Counted from the first letter of the stretch, positions 43,642 through 52,076 are shown. The stretch is DNA of 64,000 nt from Noviluteimonas gilva (GCF_009740395.1 NZ_WOXT01000003.1:1-64000); one strand, 5' to 3'. Notes: a model not told the origin generated them from the letters alone. Numbers and translations: made by a program.

Positions 43642-43962
43642 ATGAAGTTCGAACAAGTTCGCGCTGAAGCGTTGTCGCTTGCCGAAGTCACGCAGGCGCC
43701 GCACTTCGATTTCGCTTCCTTCCGCGTCGGCGGGAAGATCTTCATGACCGTGCCGCCCGACGAGAAGCACGTGCACCTGTTCGTCGCGGAAGAGGATCGC
43801 GAGCTGGCATTGGCGCTGCATCCGGGCTTCGCGGAGAAGCTGATGTGGGGTACGCGCGTTGCCGGCCTGCGTATCGCGCTGCACGAAGCGAAGCCCGACA
43901 TCGTCCTCCAACTCGTGCACAAGGCCTGGGCGAACAAGGCGCCGAAACGCCTGTCGCGGTAA
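43642..43962 (+). CDS. MmcQ/YjbR family protein
   Basis: The 106-residue protein matches the MmcQ/YjbR family, a double-wing fold: FEQVRAEALSLAEVTQAPHF, ASFRVGGKIFMTVPPDEKHVHLFV, and the conserved tail LVHKAWANKAPKRL. Some members bind DNA, but function is not settled. It stands 68 bases after the sensor gene and 40 bases before the next gene, in the same direction, with GGAGC upstream of the ATG. No link to the neighbouring sensor is evident. Confidence 0.85.
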   Translation: MKFEQVRAEALSLAEVTQAPHFDFASFRVGGKIFMTVPPDEKHVHLFVAEEDRELALALHPGFAEKLMWGTRVAGLRIALHEAKPDIVLQLVHKAWANKAPKRLSR

Positions 43963-44002
43963 CCTTGGCCGTCATGGCCCTCCAACCGCCCGCGCGCGCG
44001 CG

Positions 44003-44548
44003 ATGACCGCCATTCGCGCCTCGGTCTTCGTCGGAACCAGCGTCGACGGATTCATGGCGCGCGCCGACGGCGCACTCGATTTCCTGCCGCCCGGCGGCGG
44101 TGAGCCGCACGGCTACGAAGAATTCATCGCGTCGGTGGACGCACTGGTGATCGGCAGCAAGACGTACGACGTCGTGCTGGCGTTCGATCAATGGCCGTAT
44201 GGCGACAAGCCCGTCTTCGTCCTCAGCAGCAGGCCGCTACGCGACGCACCCGCCGGCGCCGTCGTCGAACGCATGTCGGGCGAGGCGAGCGACATCGCAT
44301 CGCAGCTCGCAGCCCGCGGATTTCGGCATCTGTATATCGATGGCGGACGCACCATCCAGCAATTCCTGCGCGCCGGATTGATCCAGCGCCTGATCGTCAC
44401 GCACGTGCCCGTGCTGATCGGCAGCGGCGTTCCGCTCTTCGGCCCGTTGGACCAGGACATCCACCTCACGCATGTCGCCACGCGGCAGTACGCGAGTGGC
44501 CTGGTGCAGAGCGAATATCGCGTCGGGAACGAAAAAGGCCACCGCTAG
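44003..44548 (+). CDS. Dihydrofolate reductase-like (RibD C-terminal) protein
   Basis: The 181-residue product has the RibD_C/dihydrofolate-reductase-like fold: SVFVGTSVDGFMARADGALDFL at the start, the adenine-binding ALVIGSKTYDVVL, VFVLSSRPL, and HLYIDGGRTIQQFLRAGLI with the glycine pair that binds NADPH, closing with LIVTHVPVLIGSGVPLFG. Members of the YwjB/YyaP group reduce unknown substrates and do not replace FolA. The final codons form part of the terminator for the convergent tRNA gene. Confidence 0.9.
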   Translation: MTAIRASVFVGTSVDGFMARADGALDFLPPGGGEPHGYEEFIASVDALVIGSKTYDVVLAFDQWPYGDKPVFVLSSRPLRDAPAGAVVERMSGEASDIASQLAARGFRHLYIDGGRTIQQFLRAGLIQRLIVTHVPVLIGSGVPLFGPLDQDIHLTHVATRQYASGLVQSEYRVGNEKGHR

Positions 44549-44557
44549 GGTGGCCTT
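44532..44557 (-). terminator. Rho-independent terminator of tRNA-Val
   Basis: AAGGCCACC and GGTGGCCTT pair in a nine-base stem with a five-base loop (44535-44557). On the minus strand it is followed by TTTTTC. It lies 11 bases past the tRNA 3' end and overlaps the last codons and stop of the convergent reductase gene, serving both. Confidence 0.85.
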
Positions 44558-44567
44558 CGTCCAGATC

Positions 44568-44642
44568 TGGTGGGCGGTGCAGGGTTCGAACCTGCGACCC
44601 TTGCCGTGTGAAGGCAATGCTCTACCGCTGAGCTAACCGCCC
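44568..44642 (-). tRNA. tRNA-Val (anticodon CAC)
   Basis: The minus strand folds as a complete tRNA: acceptor GGGCGGT with ACCGCCC, D arm GCTCAGCGGTAGAGC, anticodon stem TTGCC/GGCAA with loop TTCACAC (anticodon CAC, reading GUG), T arm GCAGG/CCTGC with TTCGAAC, and an encoded CCA tail. The length is 75 bases with CCA. Confidence 0.95.
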
Positions 44643-44682
44643 GGGTGCTTCGACTACCGCCGCGGGGCGGGGCAGGCGCGGC

Positions 44683-44711
44683 ATTCTACGGAAGCTGCGC
44701 CATTCGGGCAA
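44683..44711 (-). promoter_or_regulatory. Promoter of tRNA-Val
   Basis: On the minus strand TTGCCC (44711-44706) and TAGAAT (44688-44683) are separated by 17 bases, giving a start near 44676 and a leader of about 33 bases before the mature 5' end. Confidence 0.6.
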
Positions 44712-44749
44712 CGGGTCGCGCGCTTTCCACGCTTGCGCCCGCACCCCAT

Positions 44750-45598
44750 TCACTCGATCTGGTCGCGGGCGTACGCCGCGTCGAGGGTCTCCATGGCGTC
44801 CTTCGGCTTGGCCTTCGCGGCTTTTTCGAAGGCCGCGGCGGCCGCGTCTTCCTGTTTGTCGCCGTGGAGCAGCAGCAGGACGTTGGCGTGTTCCACATGC
44901 GCGATGGGCGAGTCGGGCGTGAGCTTCAGCGCGGTCTTGATGTGGGATTCGGCCTCGCTCGCCTTCGCGCCATACGTAAGGCCGCCGATCATCGCGCCGA
45001 TCTTGCCGATGATTTCGGCGTGGTAGAGCGCCAGCGCGGTGTGCGCTTCGGCGTGCTTGGGCGCGAGCTTCAGCGCGGCATCGAGCGAGGCGCGGACCTT
45101 GCCGGCGATGCCTTGCTTCAGCGCCTTGGCGATCGACAGGCCCTGGCTGTAGCGGCCGAGGGCGAAGGCGTGGCGATAGTGGCTGTTGGCTTCGTCGGGC
45201 AGGGCCTGGATGGCGGCTTCGGCCAGTTTGGCGGCGTGTTCGAAGCGCTTGAGCTTTTCGGCGTCGTCGTCGACCAGATAGGTGGCGTGGATGCCGATGG
45301 CCTTGGTGGCGACCGAGGCACCGATGGGGCCGAGTTTTTCGCCGGCGTCGAACGCGGCCTGGAAATCGCCGCGATGGAAGGCGCGCCAGGCGTCCTGCAG
45401 GGCGGCGGCGAGCGCGTCGGCATCGAGTTTCGGCGCCGACTTTCCTGCGGCTTTCAACAACTTGCCGGCGTGCTTGGCATCCGGGAAGGGCTCCGCGTCG
45501 CCCGCGTGCAACTGCGGCCAGGCCTTCTTCAGCGCATCGCCCGCGTAGGCGAAGGCTTTCGCGTCATGCGGGAACGGCGCCCATTTCGACTTGGCCAT
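44750..45598 (-). CDS. TPR-like helical repeat protein
   Basis: The 282-residue product is almost entirely helical, with alanine- and lysine-rich pairs of antiparallel helices: AWRAFHRGDFQAAFDAGEKL, AAIQALPDEANSHYRHAFALGRYS and AALKLAPKHAEAHTALALYH correspond to TPR-like units with the small-residue and aromatic spacing of the motif. It has no signal peptide. TPR proteins are protein-binding scaffolds; no partner is evident. The gene ends 108 bases before the tRNA gene on the same strand. Confidence 0.75.
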   Translation of the reverse strand: MAKSKWAPFPHDAKAFAYAGDALKKAWPQLHAGDAEPFPDAKHAGKLLKAAGKSAPKLDADALAAALQDAWRAFHRGDFQAAFDAGEKLGPIGASVATKAIGIHATYLVDDDAEKLKRFEHAAKLAEAAIQALPDEANSHYRHAFALGRYSQGLSIAKALKQGIAGKVRASLDAALKLAPKHAEAHTALALYHAEIIGKIGAMIGGLTYGAKASEAESHIKTALKLTPDSPIAHVEHANVLLLLHGDKQEDAAAAAFEKAAKAKPKDAMETLDAAYARDQIE

Positions 45599-45729
45599 GC
45601 GGACCTTCCTGGATTCGATGGAAGCGGCAGCATTGCGCCGCGGGCGCGTCTTCGCAAGATGTCAGCGTGACCCGTGGTGTGATTACTCCAGGTGCAGCCG
45701 GCAACGTGCGCTCTCAAGCAGGAGGCTTC

Positions 45730-45963
45730 ATGTCACGGGAAACCACGCTCCGTCATCTCTGGCTCGCGGGCCTCGGGGCGCTCGCGCGTTTGCGCCGCAG
45801 CGCCGACCGCATCGCCGGGCGCATGCCCATCGCGGAAGAGCCGCCGGCCGAGCCGCCGTTCGTGACGACGCAGAAGGTCGCAAAGCGCAGTGCGCATTCG
45901 TCGGGTTCGCGCAAGGCGGGCGAGCGCGATGCGCAGCGCAGGCTCGCCGGGAAGGGCCGGTGA
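45730..45963 (+). CDS. Small basic hypothetical protein
   Basis: A 77-residue product starts at an ATG preceded by a perfect AGGAGG at six bases. The first part (TLRHLWLAGLGALARLRRSADR) recalls the conserved segment LWLAGLGA of phasin-like PHA-granule proteins, and a basic, disordered tail rich in K, R and S follows. A similar phrase, QIWLAGVGAFGRA, occurs in the phasin encoded at 50.2-50.8 kb, so it may be a short relative of that family. It is followed directly by the G-rich inverted repeat. Confidence 0.6.
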   Translation: MSRETTLRHLWLAGLGALARLRRSADRIAGRMPIAEEPPAEPPFVTTQKVAKRSAHSSGSRKAGERDAQRRLAGKGR

Positions 45964-45967
45964 AGCA

Positions 45968-46057
45968 GGGAATGGGGAATAGGGAATAGTTGTTACGAGG
46001 CGACCGGGGCGCGATGGCGACCTGCGTCGAGATAACTATTCCCTATTCCCCATTCCC
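45968..46057. repeat. G-rich inverted repeat, copy 1
   Basis: Two perfect 24-base arms lie at 45968-45991 and 46034-46057, separated by 42 bases. The left arm consists of GGGAAT/GGGGAAT/AGGGAAT units ending in AGTT. It sits between two convergent gene ends. The centre contains its own short palindromes. A related element is at 52.1 kb. Confidence 0.85.
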
Positions 46058-46063
46058 CGCCCT

Positions 46064-46690
46064 TCAGTCGATGTAGGCGCGCGTCAGCGTATTCAAATGC
46101 ACGCGCTCGGCGTCGCGCAGGAACGGCGCGAGCAACATCATCACTTGCACGATACCCGCGCGGATCGAGGCCTGTTCGTCCTTGTCGCCGCGCGCGGACG
46201 CGTAGTTCAGCCAGAACGTCGCGATCACCAGGACATTCGTCGCCGCCGCGTCGAGTTCATCGGCGCTCGCACGCATCACGCCGCCCTGCGACAGGCCGCG
46301 CATCACCGTGTGCGTCTGTTCGTCCGCGCGCCGCAGGATGCGCGCGAAGCGAATGCGCAGGCGGCGGTTGCGACTGAGGATGTTCGCCAGGTCGCGATAG
46401 AGGAAGCGATAGTCCCAGATGCACTCGAACACCTGGTGCAACTGCAGCCAGATGTCTTCCAGGCCGGGCAAGCGGCCTTCCGGTGCGCCAAGGGCGGTAT
46501 CGATGCGCTCTTCGTAACGACCGAAGAGGTGCTCGATGATGTCGTCCTTGTTGCGGAAGTGGTAGTACAAATTGCCCGGGCTGATCTCCAGCTCGTCGGC
46601 GATGTGGTTGGTGGTGACGTTGGGTTCGCCCTGCGCGTTGAACATCGCGAGCGACGCATCGAGGATGCGCTGTCGAGTTTGGCGGGCCAC
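46064..46690 (-). CDS. TetR family regulator
   Basis: The 208-residue protein has a classic TetR helix-turn-helix: RQRILDASLAMFNAQGEPNVT (split), TNHIADELEISPGNLYYHFRNKDDII with the recognition helix at SPGNLYYHF. The C-terminal ligand domain is helical and begins LPGLEDIWLQLHQVFE, matching a group often linked with fatty acid or lipid genes. The gene follows the acyl-CoA-binding protein gene after one base and is close to the divergent acyl-CoA reductase, which it may control. Confidence 0.9.
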   Translation of the reverse strand: MARQTRQRILDASLAMFNAQGEPNVTTNHIADELEISPGNLYYHFRNKDDIIEHLFGRYEERIDTALGAPEGRLPGLEDIWLQLHQVFECIWDYRFLYRDLANILSRNRRLRIRFARILRRADEQTHTVMRGLSQGGVMRASADELDAAATNVLVIATFWLNYASARGDKDEQASIRAGIVQVMMLLAPFLRDAERVHLNTLTRAYID

Positions 46691-46691
46691 G

Positions 46692-46949
46692 TCAGGCGGT
46701 CAGCTTGCCCACCAGGTCGATGTATTTCTGCATCGCCTCGTCCTGCCCGGTGCCGCTCAACTTGGCCCAGGCTTCGTACTTGGCGGTGCCGACGAAATCG
46801 AAGAACCCCGGCTTCGGGCCGGTGACGTCGCCTTCCGAGCCCTGTTTGTAGAGCGCGTACAGGCGCAGCAGCGTGTCGTTGTCGGGGCGCTCGGACAGGC
46901 CCTGGACATCCTTGGCGGCCTGTTCGAAGCGGGCTTTCAGGTCGGACAT
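46692..46949 (-). CDS. Acyl-CoA-binding protein
   Basis: The 85-residue four-helix protein has the acyl-CoA-binding signature: LKARFEQAAKDVQGL, TLLRLYALYKQGSEGDV, the YKQ motif with lysine, and KYEAWAKLSGTGQDEAMQKYI. The length equals that of the eukaryotic family. It carries long-chain acyl-CoA in the cytoplasm. The gene is the first of a two-gene unit with the TetR gene and divergent from the reductase gene, suggesting a common lipid pathway. Confidence 0.95.
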   Translation of the reverse strand: MSDLKARFEQAAKDVQGLSERPDNDTLLRLYALYKQGSEGDVTGPKPGFFDFVGTAKYEAWAKLSGTGQDEAMQKYIDLVGKLTA

Positions 46950-47078
46950 GTGCGCGTGCTCCCGGGCGGCAGGCGGGCATCACAGCATGTGGTGTCGACG
47001 TTTTCAATACGCAGGGGAATTGTGGCGCCGACAAGGGCGTGGCAACGTAGGCGCAGGACATCGGGGAGCACGCAGGAC

Positions 47079-49070
47079 ATGAGCTACTTCGTCACCGGGG
47101 CCACCGGCTTCGTCGGCCGCCACCTGGTCAGCGCGCTGCTCAAGCGCAAGGGCCCCATCCACGTGCTCGTGCGCAAGGATTCGCGCAAGAAGCTCGACGC
47201 CATCGGCGCGAAGATGGGCTGGGACATGAAGCGCATCGTGCCGGTCGAGGGCGACATGGCCGGCGCCAAGTGCGGCCTCAGCCCCGCGCAGGTGCGTGCG
47301 CTCAACGGCAAGGTGAAGCACTTCTTCCACCTGGCCGCGGTGTACGACCTCACGGCCAAGGCCGAAGTGCAGCGCGTGGCCAATGTCGAAGGCACGCAGC
47401 ACGCGCTGGACCTGGCCGCCGCCATCGGCGCCGGCACCTTCCACCACACCTCGTCGATCGCCGCCGCCGGCCTGTATCCGGGCGTGTGGCGCGAGGACAT
47501 GTTCGACGAAGCCGAAGGCCTCGACGATCCCTACCTGCGCACCAAGCACGATTCGGAAGGCCTGGTCCGCAACGAAAAACGCATCAAGTGGCGCATCTAC
47601 CGGCCGGGCATGGTCGTCGGGCATTCGCAGACCGGCGAGATGGACAAGATCGACGGCCCGTACTACTTCTTCTCCTTCATCAAGAAGCTGCGCGAAATGC
47701 TGCCGCAGTGGATGCCGATGCTCGGCCTGGAAGGTGGGCGCATCAACATCGTGCCCGTGGATTTCGTCGCCGATGCAATGGACCACATCGCGCACAAGCC
47801 CAAGCTCGACGGGCACACGTTCCATCTCACCGATCCCGAACCGATGCGCGTGGGCGAGGTGCTCAACGCGTTCGCGCGCGCCGGCCATGCGCCGGAAATG
47901 ACGATGCGCATCGATGCGCGCATGTTCGCGTTCGTGCCCGGTGGCGTGCGCGCGGCGGTGGGCAATCTGCCGCCCGTGAGACGTTTCATCGGCATGTTGC
48001 TGCGCGACTTCCGCATTCCGAAGGAAGTGCTGAAATTCATCACCTATCCCACGCGCTTCGACAATCGCGAAGCCGAGCGCGCGCTCAAGGGCAGCGGCAT
48101 CGCGGTGCCGCGCCTGGACAGCTATGCGTGGCGTTTGTGGGATTACTGGGAACGCCACCTGGATCCGGATCTGTTCGTCGACCGCTCGCTCAAGGGCAAG
48201 GTGCGCAACCGGGTCGTCGTGATCACCGGTGGTTCGTCGGGCATCGGCTTGTCGACGGCGCAGCGCGTGGCCGAAGCCGGCGCGGTCACGATCATCGTGG
48301 CGCGCGGCGAAGAGGAGTTGTTCAAGGCCCGCGATGAGATGAAGGCCAAGGGCGGCAAGGTGTTCGCCTACACCGCGGACCTGGCGGACATGGCCGATTG
48401 CGATCGGCTCATCGCCACCGTGCTGAAGGAGCACGGCCACGTCGACATCCTGATCAACAACGCCGGGCGTTCGATCCGTCGTTCGATCGAACTCAGCTAC
48501 GACCGCTTCCACGACTTCGAACGCACGATGCAGCTGAATTATTTCGGCAGCCTGCGCCTGATCATGGGCTTCCTGCCGACGATGACCCATCGCCGCAAGG
48601 GTCACATCATCAACATCAGTTCGATCGGCGTGCTGGCCAATTCACCGCGTTTCTCGGCCTATGTCGCGTCGAAGGCGGCGCTGGATGCGTGGTCGCGCTG
48701 CGCGCAGGGCGAGTTGTCGGGCAAGGGCATCGCGTTCACCACGATCAACATGCCGTTGGTGAAGACGCCGATGATCGCGCCGACCAAGATGTACGACAGC
48801 GTGCCGACGCTGACGACCGAAGAAGCCGCGGACCTGTGCGTGAAGGCGATCATCGAACGCCCGAGCCGAATCGCCACGCGCCTGGGCATCTTCGCCTCGG
48901 TGATCAACGCGCTGGCGCCGAAGGCCTACGAAGTGGTGATGAACACCGCGTTCGAATTGTTCCCGGATTCGGCCGCCGCAAAGGGCGACCGCAAGGCGCT
49001 CAAGGGCGAGCTGGAACCGAGCGGGGAGCAGATCGCATTCGCCGCGCTGATGCGCGGGGTGCACTGGTAA
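47079..49070 (+). CDS. Two-domain fatty acyl-CoA reductase, Marinobacter type
   Basis: The 663-residue protein fuses two short-chain dehydrogenase domains. The first (residues 1-360) has TGATGFVGRHL, the pair YLRTK (Y152, K156) and the acyl reductase signature FHLAAVYDL and IYRPGMVVGHSQTGEMDK. The second (about 375-660) has TGGSSGIG (383-390), NNAG (460-463), S515, Y528 and K532. Length, domain order and many stretches, for example the FHDFERTMQLNYFGS segment, fit the Marinobacter reductase that turns fatty acyl-CoA into fatty alcohol with NADPH. The ATG at 47079 fits GGGGAG upstream. Confidence 0.9.
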   Translation: MSYFVTGATGFVGRHLVSALLKRKGPIHVLVRKDSRKKLDAIGAKMGWDMKRIVPVEGDMAGAKCGLSPAQVRALNGKVKHFFHLAAVYDLTAKAEVQRVANVEGTQHALDLAAAIGAGTFHHTSSIAAAGLYPGVWREDMFDEAEGLDDPYLRTKHDSEGLVRNEKRIKWRIYRPGMVVGHSQTGEMDKIDGPYYFFSFIKKLREMLPQWMPMLGLEGGRINIVPVDFVADAMDHIAHKPKLDGHTFHLTDPEPMRVGEVLNAFARAGHAPEMTMRIDARMFAFVPGGVRAAVGNLPPVRRFIGMLLRDFRIPKEVLKFITYPTRFDNREAERALKGSGIAVPRLDSYAWRLWDYWERHLDPDLFVDRSLKGKVRNRVVVITGGSSGIGLSTAQRVAEAGAVTIIVARGEEELFKARDEMKAKGGKVFAYTADLADMADCDRLIATVLKEHGHVDILINNAGRSIRRSIELSYDRFHDFERTMQLNYFGSLRLIMGFLPTMTHRRKGHIINISSIGVLANSPRFSAYVASKAALDAWSRCAQGELSGKGIAFTTINMPLVKTPMIAPTKMYDSVPTLTTEEAADLCVKAIIERPSRIATRLGIFASVINALAPKAYEVVMNTAFELFPDSAAAKGDRKALKGELEPSGEQIAFAALMRGVHW

Positions 49071-49097
49071 TTCGAGGGAACCGAAGTGCGGCGCTCG

Positions 49098-50072
49098 TCA
49101 GAGCGTCGCACATTGCTTGAACCGCGGGTTCTGCTCGCTGTTCTCCGGCGGCTCCAGGTACACGCGCGCGGTGCGCAGGGTCGCGTACCGCGTCAGCACC
49201 GTGCACACGGCGTCGAAGCGTTCGGTCGTCGTTTCGTCGACCTGCACCTGCAGCGTGGACTTCGTCGACCACGTCGCGCGGTAGACGCCGGGCAACGACG
49301 ACACGCGGCGGATGACTTCGACGCGCTGCAATTCTTCTTCCTCGGTCGTCACGGGCATCGCGGCGCCGGCGGGCTGCACAGGGGCGGCAGGGGCGGTGCT
49401 GGCCTTCGCGAGTTCGGCCGATGCGTTGGCCGGCGGCATCTTGATCGGCGTGATGTCCTTCGGCGGCGGCGCGTCCTTGCTGCCCACCATCCAGCCGATG
49501 GCCAGGCCCACGACCAGTGCGCCCGCCCAGGAGATCCACACCATGCGGCGCGCGCGCTGGCTCGCGTCCTTGCGCACGTCCTCGGCCAGGCTCTGCGGCA
49601 GCAGCGGCGCGATCTCCGGCCACAGCGCCGTCCCATCGATGAGTTCGACGCGCGCTTCTTCGGCGGCCTTGCGTGCATCGGGATCGATCGAACCCGGCGT
49701 GACGAGCAGGCCGCTGCGCGCGCCCTGGAACTTCATCGCGCCGACGAACTCGGCCACCGATTGCTTGGTGAGCTTGTAGGCCGAGCCGTGCTTGCAGCCG
49801 AGCACCGCGCGTTCGCCGTTGCGCGTCAGCAGGAATTCGGTCTGTTGCCCGCGGTCGACTTCGTCGTCGGTCGTGATCACGTCGTAGCCGCGGTGGCGCA
49901 TCGCGTCGATGACGAAATGCGAGAACTCGCGCCAGCGCATCGCCGACAGCGCGCGTACGCCGTTGAGCGCTTCGTCCTGCCGGCGGCGGATCGTCCAGAA
50001 GTAGAGCGTGCCGAGCGCGCCGGTGAGCGCGATCACGACAAGGGCGACCAGAAACGATGTCGCTGAAGGCAT
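49098..50072 (-). CDS. Membrane-anchored Mrr-like nuclease-fold protein
   Basis: The 324-residue product starts with a membrane helix (SFLVALVVIALTGALGTLYFW) and carries a PD-(D/E)xK-like Mrr domain at residues 45-155: MRWREFSHFVIDAMRHRGYDV, the acidic QQTEFLL, the CKHGSAY where the family has QxKRW and AEFVGAMKFQGARSGLLVTPG. A second helix (AGALVVGLAIGWMVGS) and a proline- and alanine-rich periplasmic part of 120 residues follow. The usual catalytic lysine motif is present as CKH. Membrane Mrr-like proteins are of unknown function; nuclease activity is unproven. Confidence 0.7.
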   Translation of the reverse strand: MPSATSFLVALVVIALTGALGTLYFWTIRRRQDEALNGVRALSAMRWREFSHFVIDAMRHRGYDVITTDDEVDRGQQTEFLLTRNGERAVLGCKHGSAYKLTKQSVAEFVGAMKFQGARSGLLVTPGSIDPDARKAAEEARVELIDGTALWPEIAPLLPQSLAEDVRKDASQRARRMVWISWAGALVVGLAIGWMVGSKDAPPPKDITPIKMPPANASAELAKASTAPAAPVQPAGAAMPVTTEEEELQRVEVIRRVSSLPGVYRATWSTKSTLQVQVDETTTERFDAVCTVLTRYATLRTARVYLEPPENSEQNPRFKQCATL

Positions 50073-50142
50073 GCGGGGTCTGCGAATGCGGGGTGGCGCA
50101 TCTTACGCCAGCAGCCGCTGTACGCCATGTAACGCATGCCGC

Positions 50143-50208
50143 AAAAAAGCCCGCCAGTCCGAAACCGTCAGGGGAGGGGAGCGACGGAACCGCGTGGACT
50201 GGCGGGCT
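50143..50208 (-). terminator. Rho-independent terminator of the phasin gene
   Basis: AGCCCGCCAGTCC (50148-50160) and GGACTGGCGGGCT (50196-50208) form a perfect 13-pair stem. The enclosed 35 bases hold an inner CCGTC/GACGG pair. On the minus strand the stem is followed by TTTTTTGC. Confidence 0.9.
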
Positions 50209-50232
50209 GAGCTGTTTGTTTGCGCGGGTGGA

Positions 50233-50769
50233 TCAGACGGCGGCTTTCTTCGTCGCCTTCTTGCGCGCGCGCTTGGCCGGTGCCTTCGCCGGCGCGGCGG
50301 CGGTCGTGGTGCGACGCGGCGAAACGCGGCGAAGCTCAGCCGTCAGCGCATCGACGCGATCGGCCAGCGCCGTCAGGTCTTCGCGGTTGGGAACGCCGAG
50401 CTTGACCAGCGCGCGCTGCACGCGATCTTCGAACACCTTTTCCAGGCGGTCCCAAGTATCCACGGCGCGTTCACGCGCCTGGCCCACGCGGCTCTCGACG
50501 GCGTCGCGCACGACATCGGCGCGATTGCCCGCAAGCTTGCGCGCGGTCTGTTCCAGGTTGAGGCCTTCCTTCACCAGGCCTTCGAACAGGCGCGTGCCTT
50601 CGGCCTGCGCGCGTCCGAACGCGCCGACGCCGGCGAGCCAGATCTGCTGCGCCGATTCGCTGATGGACTTGGACAGACGCTCGGCCTGCGCCTGTTGCGC
50701 GGCGGCGCTGGCGGATAAGGATTTGCGGGCGGTCTTCGCGGTCTTTGCGGTCTTCTTCAGCTTGGCCAT
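50233..50769 (-). CDS. Phasin, PHA granule-associated protein
   Basis: The 178-residue product has the phasin core ISESAQQIWLAGVGAFGRAQAEGT cut here, a long amphipathic helix region with a coiled-coil stretch (TWDRLEKVFEDRVQRALVKLGVP) and LTALADRVDALTAELRR, ending in an alanine-lysine-proline tail like histone-like PhaF. Phasins coat polyhydroxyalkanoate granules; the basic tail can attach them to DNA. AAGGG precedes the ATG at 50769 at the normal distance. A strong terminator follows the stop. No PHA synthase gene is in the window. Confidence 0.9.
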   Translation of the reverse strand: MAKLKKTAKTAKTARKSLSASAAAQQAQAERLSKSISESAQQIWLAGVGAFGRAQAEGTRLFEGLVKEGLNLEQTARKLAGNRADVVRDAVESRVGQARERAVDTWDRLEKVFEDRVQRALVKLGVPNREDLTALADRVDALTAELRRVSPRRTTTAAAPAKAPAKRARKKATKKAAV

Positions 50770-50837
50770 GGCGTGGTTGCCCTTCAAGGATTACGACGGA
50801 GAATCCGGCGCTCCGCTAGAGCATTCACACCAAGGCG

Positions 50838-52076
50838 TCAGGCCTGGCGCCGGGAAGCGATCAGATGGTCGACTTCGTCCAGCGCCCGGCGCAGGCGCGC
50901 GGTGGTTTCGGTGGCGCGCGGCGGATGGGGCAGGCCGTCGAGGATCGAGCGGGTGGTGTCGTTGATGACCTCTTCGCGCAGGGACAGGCCGTGCGCTTCG
51001 AGTACCGGTCGCAGTTCGGCGGCGCGCTTGCGCAGATCGTCGAGCGTGTTGCGATAGGCGATCTCGCACACCCGGCGGCGCGCGGAGAAGGAGAAGACGT
51101 TGGTGAAGAACAACTCGCCGTCGTCGCTGTTGGGTTCGAACACGAGCTGGTCGATGTTCGGATAGGTCTGCGCGTAACGCTGCAGGCCGACCTGCATGCG
51201 CGATTGCAGCAGCGTGCGGAAGGTCTGCGACAGCACCATCGGCAGGCCGCCTTCGGACAGGCGCGACTCGATGCCGTCGGGCGAACGCTTGGCGACATTC
51301 GCATCGAACGGGACCAGCGGATTGATGCCGATCAACAGATCGACGCCGCGTTCGAGCAACAACGAAGCATGCATCGTGCGACGCAGCGCACCGTCGACGA
51401 AATGCCGCCCGCGCACTTCCACCGGCGCATACAGGCCCGGCAACGCGGCACTGGCCTGCACCGCGCGCGAGATCGGCACGTCATCCCAGTCTTCGCCGCC
51501 GAAGCGCACGGCCTTGCCGCTGTCCAGTTCGACCGCGACCACGTACAGCGGCGCGGCCAGTTCGCGGAAATCGTTGCTGCGGCCACGACGCGTGAACACA
51601 TCGCGCAGGAAGCGTTCGATCTCCGCGCTGTCGAACAGGCCCGTCGGCACCAGCCCGCCGAAGCGGTTGATCGCATCGGACCAGCGCGAATCGCCGCGGC
51701 GGAACACGATGTCGCGCCACCATTCCATCGCCAGGCGCGGCGCGCTCGCGGCGCGGCGCATGTATTCGATGAAGGCCGGGCGCAGGAAGGTTTCGGGGCG
51801 GAACTGCACGTCGTCGCTGTCGCCGGTGATGAAGATCCGGCACATCTCCGCGGTGTCCATGCGGTTGGCCAGGCCCGCGGCGAGGAACGCACCGGAGCTG
51901 ACGCCGACGTAGCAATCCAGGCGCGTGAGATCCAGGCCCCCGATCGCCTCGTCCATCGCGCGCAGCGCACCGAGCTCGTACATGCCGCCGATGGGGCCGC
52001 CGCCCGCGACGGCCAGGCCGATCTTGGGAGGGCGGGAGGCGGAGGGGCGGTCGAGTGCGGTGTGGAGGGAGAGCAT
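50838..52076 (-). CDS. Patatin-like phospholipase
   Basis: The 412-residue product shows the patatin catalytic pair: glycine-rich oxyanion loop AVAGGGPIGGMYELGAL, nucleophile serine in GVSSGAFLAAG and catalytic aspartate in FVDGALRRTMHA. A helical C-terminal part of about 130 residues follows. The fold hydrolyses ester bonds of phospholipids or, in some PHA-related members, polyester chains. It sits between a phasin gene and genes of the PHA system family, which favours a granule or lipid-droplet link, but the evidence is only positional. Confidence 0.9.
   Translation of the reverse strand: MLSLHTALDRPSASRPPKIGLAVAGGGPIGGMYELGALRAMDEAIGGLDLTRLDCYVGVSSGAFLAAGLANRMDTAEMCRIFITGDSDDVQFRPETFLRPAFIEYMRRAASAPRLAMEWWRDIVFRRGDSRWSDAINRFGGLVPTGLFDSAEIERFLRDVFTRRGRSNDFRELAAPLYVVAVELDSGKAVRFGGEDWDDVPISRAVQASAALPGLYAPVEVRGRHFVDGALRRTMHASLLLERGVDLLIGINPLVPFDANVAKRSPDGIESRLSEGGLPMVLSQTFRTLLQSRMQVGLQRYAQTYPNIDQLVFEPNSDDGELFFTNVFSFSARRRVCEIAYRNTLDDLRKRAAELRPVLEAHGLSLREEVINDTTRSILDGLPHPPRATETTARLRRALDEVDHLIASRRQA

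Noticed and set aside
49098-50072. Reading the Mrr-like gene as a restriction-modification or anti-phage island
   Set aside because: There is no methyltransferase, specificity subunit or other defence gene nearby, and the protein is membrane-anchored.
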